Assembly: GCF_945859705.1 (NCBI RefSeq)
Contig: NC_079134.1
Span: 13,123,545-13,187,544, forward strand
DNA: 64,000 nt
From: Episyrphus balteatus
Lineage: Eukaryota; Arthropoda; Insecta; Diptera; Syrphidae
Direction: 5' to 3'
Position 1 is the first letter of the stretch, and each line of letters starts with the position of its first letter. The notes under the pieces were generated by a model. The model ran no database searches and was not told where the DNA came from. It saw nothing but the letters and a program-made list of their open reading frames with translations. This document shows positions 34,831 through 45,075 of the stretch, in pieces. Made by a program: the position numbers and the translations under genes.

Positions 34831-36914
34831 ATTACCCGCGACCCACATTTTACTTGACTTCTTCGTGCCATATAGCCCCTGCCCTATTCTTCTAGCCGAA
34901 AAACTTTTCGTCGATATTCGTCGAGCAATAATTTTTCCTCGCGACCTCGTCTTGCCGCAAACCCTAAAGATAGAAATTCTCCATATGCAAAAGAGTGTAG
35001 GTTACTCGCAAGTATCTTTTACTGGATATATGGCCTTTTAGACCATCAGCGTAATAATTGTCATTGTTAAAAAGCTGAAGAAATTCATTAGATTGCTTTG
35101 CGGTTCGGTTTTGGCTTTTTCCCGTTTTTTCTGTGTTGGTTTTTTTTTTGTCGTCTATTTTTTTTTTTTTGTCTTCTTGGTCTTGGCTGCTTTTGGCAGG
35201 AAGCCATGTTCTGGCCGAATTCATTGTGAAGTGGTGGTGGCTTGTTTTTTTTTTTTTTTCTTTTTTTTGAGATGTTTACCAAAGTGCGGTGGATGTTATT
35301 TGTATCTGTTTTTACAAGAGTGCGACAGTTTTGTGGTTACGCGAGTGCTGTCGGTATATGAGTCAATTTGGGCCAAGGTATTTACCGACAACACAAATAC
35401 GAGGCAAGGCGAATTGAGTCTCGTTGTGTTTTTTTTTAGTTTCTGTGTGTATAAATGTGGAGTTAATGAAAAATGTTATGGAAGCTATTTTAAATCAAAC
35501 AAAACAAAAAAAAAAAAATACACATAAATTTAAAAATTAGAGGATTATAAGATAGATTTGAGTATCTTTCTAATACACGAAAAGATACTATCAGGTGGGT
35601 GTTTCTATATTATCTTTAGAATAATAAAGAAGAAGTAAAATTTTGTGTGTTTGTTGTGTTTTCTTTGTGCTGAGATGGATGAATGATTAAAAGGTAGGAT
35701 TATTTCCTAGTACTCGTATCTTGTATCTATTTTTCTATCTAGACTATTTGATTGGCCTTAATTTTTTTTTTCCCTTCTTCTTGGTTTCACACTTTCATCA
35801 TCATCATCATCAAAATATGTATAAATTCTTGTGTAAATTTTTTTTTTGTTTTTAGTTGCTTTATCATTGCATTGTATATATGCGAGTTGAGTATAATAAT
35901 AATATCCTTGGTAAATCCTTGAGAAAATGTTTCTCTTTCTCTCTTTGTGTGTGGTATTTTTTTTTGTTGTTGTTTATTTTCTTTAAGCGTTTAACTTTGA
36001 CCTTAAAATTATTAAAATTATGTAGAGGGTTGCTGCTTGGTGCTTTGTTGTTGTATATCCAAAAAAAAAACCCTCTTTTTGATAGATGATTTGATTTACA
36101 TTTTAATATTGATTTTGGAAATATTTTATTTTTGGGAGCAAAATTCAATGTTCTGTAGTACATAAAAGCATCTTTGGCAAATTTTATATTAATTTTTAAT
36201 TAGATTTTACTGGAAGAATTTTGTAGAAGGAGTAGGTGTGAGGAATGGTTGAGGAAATTTAAGTGAATACTTAAGCCTTAAATTTGGTGGAATTTTTGTT
36301 CTGATAGGGTATTGAATATTTTATTAAAGATGGATTCAAAATTTAAAGTGTGTTTTGGTTTAATTGAACATTAATGAAATTGCACTAGGATTTGGAAGGA
36401 TTTGTGAATTACCCGGGTTATTTACTTCATTGATCCATTTTAGTCCTTTTTTTTTAATAAGCCTTAAAACTCTTATAAAATTGACCCATTTAATGATTTT
36501 CATTTGGCCTTATTTATATTATGAAAAATTATAAAAATTGTACACCACAGTTGGAATTAAATTAGAAAAAAATATCGAAAAACCGAGTTCTTAATCTTAA
36601 AAAAATTTTGTTCAGTCTGTCACGTATAGACAAATTATGTCAAAAGTGTGCAACAGAGTAAAAAAAAAATTAATACAATTTTATTTTGGCAAAATATTAG
36701 TCCAACACTTCATTGCCATTAATTCTATATTTCACCCTTTTCTTTTCGGTTTAAGTGAAATACAAAATTGACATTCCAGTGGTCGGTTTGACGTTTTGCT
36801 ATAATATTATTTTATCCCTCGAAAGAACACAAATCACTCCACAAAGTCTAATTAATTTGATTTATTGTTACAATAGTATTTGTATCAATTTTGAAAAATA
36901 AAATTTTAACGGTC
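34831..36914. other. Non-coding DNA, no gene seen
   Basis: Long T runs at 35140-35170 and 35246-35270 produce phenylalanine-rich chance frames. From about 36100 on the DNA is plain AT-rich sequence. No RNA gene or element was recognised. Confidence 0.5.
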
Positions 36915-37721
36915 ACTAGGGCGTATGCGTAACATTTTTTTCAAAAAAAATTTTTTTTGGTTAGGAATCCTTTTTTTAAATCCAGTTGACATTGGAAAGT
37001 TATCAAACCAAATTAAACATATGAAGGACAGAATTAAGATAATTTTAAGGAGATAAAGCTACATTAATAGATGTTCAAATTTGTTGTTAAAACATTTTTT
37101 GATTTTTTTCTAGTTCATATAAAGTGGTTAACTATAATAACATAATGCAGCGATGTCTTCAATGATGTTTCTACATTTATTACAGTTAATACATCGAAAA
37201 TCTAAACTTCTGCGTTAATTTACTACAAATTTTAGTTTTACAAATATAACAGTTTTAAACTATACGAGTAATAACAACAAAACACAGAAACATTAATTTG
37301 AATTAAAATATTTTTAATACTTTATATCATTGCGTTACCAAAAATTAACTTCATAAACTTTTATAAAAGGCTCCATACAATTTTTTCGCATCTCCTTTAC
37401 ATTTTGTCAAAGTTAGTGTGCTTGGTATTAACATGTTAAGCAACTATTCAAATTGTAACAAAGAGTGTTTTTATGGCAACATTTCACAATAAGCTGAAAC
37501 ATTTTATTCTCTATGGTAACGCATTGGAGCAGTAACGCAGTTATAAATTTCTTATTATATTGTAAATATGAACTTCATTTCAAAACAAACAGCAAAAATG
37601 TTGTCACTCTCAAAAAAAGTTAGCATTAAAACTCTGTATAAGAATAAAAATACCTAATACAAATTTGGTCTATACTTATCTCTCAAATGCGGTAACTCAG
37701 CTGTCACGCAATAACACTAGT
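36915..37721. mobile_element. Possible inverted-repeat element with GTAACGCA motif
   Basis: The left end (TCACTAGGGCGTATGCGTAA) and the reverse complement of the right end (ACTAGTGTTATTGCGTGACA) are imperfect inverted repeats. TGCGTTA or TAACGCA words recur inside near 37201, 37333, 37517 and 37535. The left-end sequence reappears in inverted orientation at 57524-57554, which supports a mobile family. Boundaries are approximate and no protein is encoded. Confidence 0.45.
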
Positions 37722-37737
37722 ACCTATTACAGTACTT

Positions 37738-38739
37738 ATCTCAAGTAGCACAAAAGTCTAAAATACACCAAAATATTTGGGGTATTTTTTGCACTTTAGT
37801 GATATGCATTTTTAATATATAAAAAATATACCATTTTTTTCGTATATAATAAACTCCGCTGGTTAAAAAATTAAACCGATTTTGGTATATAAATAGAGCT
37901 AGTGGTATAAAAAATGAACTGGTTTTTGGTGAAAAATTATTCCTTTGAAATTGAAAAATACACAATAAATCTATGGATAAAATAAACCATTTAAATTATT
38001 CTGATTTATAATTTGAACCAAAGTTTATTTTTTAACCTTAAATAGTTTGATGAATTAAAATGTACACTATTTTTTATGAAAAAAATGAAAATTAATTATT
38101 CTCTATCACAATACAATTAACTTATGATTAAATATGAATTTGAGTGCCTAATTTAAGAACGAAACAAATTCCATCTACTTATTTTAGACACTACCCCGTT
38201 TAAAAATCGAGCGCCTCAAAAATTTCAATGAATTAATGATTTTTTTTTTCGATTTTAAAAATCAGTTTTTCAAAAATAAGAATTTTTTTGTTGTTTTTAA
38301 ATTTTTTTAGAAGCGTTCTCTTATTATAATATAAACGAATCGAAAAAAAGTAAGAATGCGGGATATTAGGGCGATATAGTACTATTATAGTAAAATAATT
38401 AATCGCTGTTTTCATTATTTAAATGGCGGCCATGGAAAAATATGACGTCCCCCACTTATACAGTCTGGTGAATTTTATGTTTACAGGGTGTACTTCCTAC
38501 ACCAAAGAGAGTTCATTTGAGAATTGAATAATTTTATGCACCAACAATGGTGTATTATAAAAACAATTGAATATCGGTGTATCTTAAAAGAAATGTTGAA
38601 ATTTTGCACAGAAAAGATGATGGTATAATTTTTATACCATCTTTTTTGATAAATACACCATTTTTTATTCAAATTTCTCAATTTTACACCAAAATTAATG
38701 AATTTACACCAATTTATACACCAGTGTGCTACTTGAGAT
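37738..38739. mobile_element. Inverted-repeat element with TACACCA motif array (about 1 kb)
   Basis: ATCTCAAGTAGCACA at the left and its exact complement TGTGCTACTTGAGAT at the right bound 1002 bases. Inside, TACACCA or TATACCA and their complements (TGGTGTA, TGGTATA) recur at least ten times, densest at both ends (37760-37930 and 38497-38722). No target duplication is evident and there is no coding frame. It is another member of the motif-array type. Confidence 0.7.
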
Positions 38740-38795
38740 TGGTCTAGCCCACCTGACCAGTGTCCATAATTTATTCAAAGAAATTATACATGTCA

Positions 38796-38804
38796 AACTA
38801 AATG
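38796..38804 (+). repeat. 9-bp target-site duplication, left copy
   Basis: AACTAAATG is repeated exactly at 39517-39525, directly outside both inverted arms of the 712-bp element between them. Confidence 0.85.
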
Positions 38805-39516
38805 GGGAAACCGACGAAGTTACGAATACCAGAGTTACAGGCGACAGAGTTACGAGCGTCAAAGTTACGCGAAACCGAAGTTACGAAAAACTAGAGTTAC
38901 GAATTCTAAAGTTATGTTAAGCTATGACATGTGATTTTTGGGTTGGCAACAATTGCGAGGAACGACATGGAATTATGGAAATACAAACAAGAGATTAACA
39001 TTTTTCTCATTGGTCAGAACTAAATAAGTAAAGCGAAAATAGATGTTATTTAATCTTGTAAAATTTTGATTGGATATGTATAGATAAACATATGTATATG
39101 GTTTTGTTTTTGTGAGAAGATTGCAAAAACGTTGAAATAGAAAAAAAAACATGAGTATACTTATGTAAGTTTGGGGGACATAATTGAATTTAACTTCTTA
39201 TTTGTCTAACTAATATTGCAAATACGTATTTTTTTTTTCTATTAATTAATATAATTATTCATAGCGTATTTTTTAATACCCACTTTGTTATTATTTATAT
39301 TAAAATAATAACCAAACCACCCCTTTTTTTTACAGACGTTATTTTGGTGTGGTGAACTGTTGTTGCTATTGTTGCCAACCCAAAAATCACATGTCATAGC
39401 TTAACATAACTTTAGAATTCGTAACTCTAGTTTTTCGTAACTTCGGTTTCGCGTAACTTTGACGGCCGTAACTCTGTCGCGCGTAACTCTGTTATTCGTA
39501 ACTCCGTTACCATTTC
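38805..39516. mobile_element. Foldback-like element with AGTTACGAA arrays (712 bp)
   Basis: The two 149-base inverted arms (38805-38953 and 39368-39516) are highly similar. Their outer halves are tandem arrays of a unit of about 15 bases beginning GAGTTACG or AAGTTACG, six to seven units per arm. Their inner halves share TAAGCTATGACATGTGATTT and the following GGGTTGGCAACAAT. A perfect 9-bp duplication (AACTAAATG) flanks the element. The 414-base middle is AT-rich with no coding frame. Long inverted repeats with an outer tandem array and a 9-bp duplication define Foldback-type elements. The unit sequence differs completely from that of the element at 20.6 kb, so they are separate families sharing one architecture. 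Confidence 0.85.
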
Positions 39517-39525
39517 AACTAAATG

Positions 39526-40589
39526 AGGTACTCTTTATTAAACTATAGTTATATTAGGTTTTGTCACATGGTAAAGCAATGTAGTTAAAATGTTGTTCCT
39601 TAAAAATAATAGTGTTCCTTTACAATGTTTGGTTTAAAGACTTAAACTTGTAGTAATATTTAAGTTTTTTAATTCGTGCCTTTAGACGGTGCCATATTTA
39701 GTTTAGTTTAGAACCTTAATTTATGTAGCCTCTATAACCAACAAAAAAACAAGACGCTTCCAACGATACCTTTATTTGTCACATTATGATTAGTTAGTTA
39801 AGAAAATATGATAGAACAGATGAACATAAACTGTATCTAAGATTTGCATCCAAACTTTCAAACTGTCTTAAGTTTTCGCATAAAAAACGTCTTTCACTTT
39901 TTTTGGAAAAGAAATAAATACAACACAAAATTCGTCCCAATTTATTCCTCACTTTTAAAGAGGGTTAAAAGTCATTTAATTCTTGTTTAGTGTTAATATA
40001 TTTAATCATAGTAAAAAACAAAACGCCAAATGACATTATTTAAAGCGAGGAAAAGACATTTAAACAAAAAACAAAATAAATGTATTTGACAAAAACAGAC
40101 TACAAATTTAGCACAAGGATTTGCACACACATACCAATTTTCATATATTCCTAAAACAAAACAAAAAAAAAAAAACTGTTAGATGAGATAAAAATCCCCA
40201 TTTTTATTTACTTCTCTTCCTCACTGTCATTTTTTTTTTTTAATTTTATTTTTATTCTTTTTATTATCCTAGCGCAGCAGCTCTAACACACACATTCTTC
40301 TTCATATCATCGCAGCACCTACAAAACTAGGCAACTAGCTATTTTTCATTTTTATGATGACAAAATCATGCACACACATCAAGTGGAGTCAAACGTCTGC
40401 ATGACCTTCTGCTTTGACAAATTCACTCGCCATCTCTTGTTTTACATTTTTTAGCACTCGCTCTGTGTCTCTTCCTGTGTGTGATATCGCTGTGTGTATA
40501 TTATACAACTATACTTCAGCTCCCTCTCTTGTCATTCCTCTGTAGCCCACTTTTTCAATGCAATGTCCTTCTTCTTCTTCTTCTTCTTC
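39526..40589. other. AT-rich non-coding DNA, no gene seen
   Basis: It ends in a (CTT)n run of about 24 bases at 40567-40590, exactly at the left breakpoint of the tandem duplication that follows. Confidence 0.6.
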
Positions 40590-42438
40590 TGACATGGTCC
40601 CTCTGTGGTTTGGTAATAACATCAACAACAGCTGTGCAGAGCACCTACTTCTCTCTTTTCTATACGAAACATACATTAGGGTGGCGCGCAGAGGTCCTTT
40701 CTAACAATATAAACTTAGAAAAAAAACATAAAAGTTATTAACAAAATGGTTAGAGTTGGTAGTTAGAGCGAAATGTAAAAGTGGGACTAGAGAGATAGAG
40801 CGCAACCTTACGGTGGGTGGCGGAAGAAGGGGGTTTGGTTTTGTTGGCTGACTAAAAATGAAGACAAAAGCTTTTTCTCATCTCTACAATAGGTATGTGT
40901 CGTATACACGTATACAAATGGATATAGAGAGGATGACAGCTCGTTGAAAAGAGGGAGAACAGAGAGGAAAGGGGAGACAAATCGTTCTAATGTGTGTTGT
41001 ACACACACATGTGCTACAGGGATTAGTTCCAATAGCTTGTTCTTTTTTTGGAAAAGTATTCTGTGTGCATCTGGGTATAAGGTGGATTGAATGATACAGC
41101 TTTCCCTGTTCCTTGTCTCTTTGGTGCTGTATAACTGTTGTTGGATACCATCCCATCATCATCATCATCGACCAACAATTTTCTCTCTCAACCACTAAAC
41201 CCATATTGGCAGCATTGTCGGTGTTCTTTGCTGCAAAATTCGTGCCAAACATCTCAGATGAGGTTTTTTTTTCCTTTTTATTCGTTTTTGTATGTTTTCA
41301 AAAGATGGCCTTTGCTGCTTTCAACAAAACGTCGCTTCTCGAAAACCGGATGTACGGAAACGGGACACAATCAGGTGTTTGATGATGTATGGCTCTATGA
41401 AGGATATATAGTACGACGTGTATATGTGTATGCCACTTAGATTTAGAGTGGCAAACAACGATTGGTTGCGCTTGTCATTCCGAGGTAATTTAGATAAGTT
41501 ATAACTTTTGTTACAATTGGTTTTGAAGTATGATGGAGTAGGTATAGTAGTAAGTTGGTATGGTGTTAGTACTTTAATAAGTCCTTGAGAATGCAGGTGC
41601 CAAAAATGTATAATGTCATTTAGATTTTGTTTTGAGTGGTTGATGATAAAAACAGAGACAGAGAGAGATACTTTTTACAAAATTCCTGTCATACTTTGCA
41701 TATATATCTTGCTTAGAATATCTTCATGTCTTATACATTATTTTGCCTGTAGTTATAAATTCTCTTTTTGTGATTTATGAATATTCTATTTGACAAATAG
41801 TTTGAAAGAAAACTTTCATGTACCTATGGCAAGTGCCTATAGATTTCTGGTAGGATACAAAAGAAAAGCCTAAGGTGTTTAACTTAACACGAATGTATAC
41901 CAGGGATGGATTTAGGTTTTATTACATGAGAATTATAAGAAAATGTAAAACTTACAACGTTTACATTGTTTTTTTTTTTTCACCAAATTAGGCGTAGCAA
42001 AAAGGAAGATTGTGTATTTATAATCACTATGTGTTTTTATCAGAGATCAGAAATAAATCTCAACCTTTTGAAAGGTTCCTTAATAACTCTTATTTGTCGC
42101 CATTTTCAATAAAGGTCATAAAATAACCTTTATTTTTAAAAAAGAAAAATTTCGGTCAAGGTCTGAGAGAAACCTTTATTTTTTGTTTTTTTATGTTTCG
42201 GTCAACCAGTGAGATTTATCACTGAGAGAAAAAAATAAATCTCATCTGGAAATGTATCAATTCCTAGAGACATGGGAGTGGTGCCATATGAAAGCTTATA
42301 TTCTCAACTACCCGATAGTGGCATAATCGGGTTTTGGACTTTTTTTTTCAAAATTCCGAGAAAATCGCGTTTAAAAGTTGGGGTCAAATTTTTTTTCGAA
42401 AAATCCCCGAATCTTTGAACGCTCCTGGAAGCTAAACC
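40590..42438. repeat. Tandem duplication, first copy (1849 bp)
   Basis: This block repeats head-to-tail at 42439-44287 with a constant offset of 1849. Homopolymer lengths agree (for example, the 12-base T run at about 41969-41980 matches its partner), and I found no difference in the parts compared. The left breakpoint abuts a CTT microsatellite. The right one lies inside a hAT-like MITE, whose left part is therefore carried at 42041-42438. The block holds a few short frames with no recognisable product. Either a very recent duplication or an assembly error would explain the identity. Confidence 0.9.
42041..42438. mobile_element. Truncated left part of the hAT-like MITE
   Basis: It starts with CAGAGATCAGAAATAA preceded by GTTTTTAT, exactly as the complete element at 43890 does. 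It stops at the duplication junction, so it has no right end. It arose by duplication and not by a separate insertion. Confidence 0.8.
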
Positions 42439-44287
42439 TGACATGGTCCCTCTGTGGTTTGGTAATAACATCAACAACAGCTGTGCAGAGCACCTACTTC
42501 TCTCTTTTCTATACGAAACATACATTAGGGTGGCGCGCAGAGGTCCTTTCTAACAATATAAACTTAGAAAAAAAACATAAAAGTTATTAACAAAATGGTT
42601 AGAGTTGGTAGTTAGAGCGAAATGTAAAAGTGGGACTAGAGAGATAGAGCGCAACCTTACGGTGGGTGGCGGAAGAAGGGGGTTTGGTTTTGTTGGCTGA
42701 CTAAAAATGAAGACAAAAGCTTTTTCTCATCTCTACAATAGGTATGTGTCGTATACACGTATACAAATGGATATAGAGAGGATGACAGCTCGTTGAAAAG
42801 AGGGAGAACAGAGAGGAAAGGGGAGACAAATCGTTCTAATGTGTGTTGTACACACACATGTGCTACAGGGATTAGTTCCAATAGCTTGTTCTTTTTTTGG
42901 AAAAGTATTCTGTGTGCATCTGGGTATAAGGTGGATTGAATGATACAGCTTTCCCTGTTCCTTGTCTCTTTGGTGCTGTATAACTGTTGTTGGATACCAT
43001 CCCATCATCATCATCATCGACCAACAATTTTCTCTCTCAACCACTAAACCCATATTGGCAGCATTGTCGGTGTTCTTTGCTGCAAAATTCGTGCCAAACA
43101 TCTCAGATGAGGTTTTTTTTTCCTTTTTATTCGTTTTTGTATGTTTTCAAAAGATGGCCTTTGCTGCTTTCAACAAAACGTCGCTTCTCGAAAACCGGAT
43201 GTACGGAAACGGGACACAATCAGGTGTTTGATGATGTATGGCTCTATGAAGGATATATAGTACGACGTGTATATGTGTATGCCACTTAGATTTAGAGTGG
43301 CAAACAACGATTGGTTGCGCTTGTCATTCCGAGGTAATTTAGATAAGTTATAACTTTTGTTACAATTGGTTTTGAAGTATGATGGAGTAGGTATAGTAGT
43401 AAGTTGGTATGGTGTTAGTACTTTAATAAGTCCTTGAGAATGCAGGTGCCAAAAATGTATAATGTCATTTAGATTTTGTTTTGAGTGGTTGATGATAAAA
43501 ACAGAGACAGAGAGAGATACTTTTTACAAAATTCCTGTCATACTTTGCATATATATCTTGCTTAGAATATCTTCATGTCTTATACATTATTTTGCCTGTA
43601 GTTATAAATTCTCTTTTTGTGATTTATGAATATTCTATTTGACAAATAGTTTGAAAGAAAACTTTCATGTACCTATGGCAAGTGCCTATAGATTTCTGGT
43701 AGGATACAAAAGAAAAGCCTAAGGTGTTTAACTTAACACGAATGTATACCAGGGATGGATTTAGGTTTTATTACATGAGAATTATAAGAAAATGTAAAAC
43801 TTACAACGTTTACATTGTTTTTTTTTTTTCACCAAATTAGGCGTAGCAAAAAGGAAGATTGTGTATTTATAATCACTATGTGTTTTTATCAGAGATCAGA
43901 AATAAATCTCAACCTTTTGAAAGGTTCCTTAATAACTCTTATTTGTCGCCATTTTCAATAAAGGTCATAAAATAACCTTTATTTTTAAAAAAGAAAAATT
44001 TCGGTCAAGGTCTGAGAGAAACCTTTATTTTTTGTTTTTTTATGTTTCGGTCAACCAGTGAGATTTATCACTGAGAGAAAAAAATAAATCTCATCTGGAA
44101 ATGTATCAATTCCTAGAGACATGGGAGTGGTGCCATATGAAAGCTTATATTCTCAACTACCCGATAGTGGCATAATCGGGTTTTGGACTTTTTTTTTCAA
44201 AATTCCGAGAAAATCGCGTTTAAAAGTTGGGGTCAAATTTTTTTTCGAAAAATCCCCGAATCTTTGAACGCTCCTGGAAGCTAAACC
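42439..44287. repeat. Tandem duplication, second copy (1849 bp)
   Basis: This is the second, right-hand copy of the 40590-42438 block. The junction shares only CT with the original left border, which fits end-joining rather than recombination between long repeats. Beyond 44287 the complete MITE continues, so this copy keeps the original right flank. Confidence 0.9.
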
Positions 44288-45067
44288 GCTTGAGAGCAAT
44301 TTTTGAGAGTGATGCCAAATGATAGCTTGTGTCATGGGCCTACGCTTTACACATTGTCAGATTTTTAAAAAATTATCTTCCATGTTAAACTGATACATCA
44401 TGCCTATTTTTTCAGAATCGGTCTTAACTTTTTTTTTTACCTTTAAGTTCTCCTGGTTTGAGAACGCGTGCACTTACAGGGACGGTAGTTGTACCCAAAT
44501 TTTTTTCATTTTTTTTTTTTTCAAAATTCCGAGATATAGCCGTTTGAAGTTGGGCGGGCGAAAACGCTTCTGGAATCTGAACACTTTGATCTAGATATTA
44601 GAACATCGGTCTCCTGAAATATTCGAAATTGCATTGGTTGTGCTTGACGTCCCAGCGTCTTTAGATTTTACTTTAAACGAAAAGAGATATACTCTTGGGT
44701 CTAAAGAAATTTGAGAGTCTATTTAGTTCATACATTATTTAATACATAAACTTAGAAAAAATATCCTTTTCATATTTATTTTTGCAATATAAAGACATTC
44801 TTGACATATTTGACATTTTCCTTTGAATTGACCATTTTTGATTTATTTTCAGCGAAAACGGTTAGAGGTTGACCTTTTTCATTTATTTTTTTGTAAAAAT
44901 CTCAACCATTGAGATATTTAAAAAAACAAATTTCAACCTTTAACCTTTATTTTTGATTTTAAAAAATAAATCATCTCAAACCTTAACCGAAACAATTTAA
45001 ACTAATGTGGTAACTCTCAGAGAGAAACCGATTGAAAATAAAGGTTGACTGTTATTTCTGGTCTCTG
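43890..45067. mobile_element. hAT-like non-autonomous element (1178 bp)
   Basis: The left end is CAGAGATCAGAAATAA. The right end, reverse complemented, is CAGAGACCAGAAATAA. They are flanked by a perfect 8-bp duplication, GTTTTTAT at 43882-43889 and 45068-45075. CAGAG ends and an 8-bp duplication are standard for hAT elements. Subterminal words such as TCAACCTTT and CTCTCAGAG recur near both ends. The middle contains two related CAAAATTCCGAGA-type segments (about 44199 and 44521). No transposase is encoded. Confidence 0.8.
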
Positions 45068-45075
45068 GTTTTTAT

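Noticed and set aside
35093..35527. 144-codon open frame
   Set aside because: Long F and V tracts from T runs. No recognisable protein and no splice-supported extension.
40884..41252. 122-codon minus-strand frame, identical copy at 42733-43101
   Set aside because: Contains a CAT-run methionine tract and no known domain. Identity of the two copies comes from the DNA duplication, not from selection.
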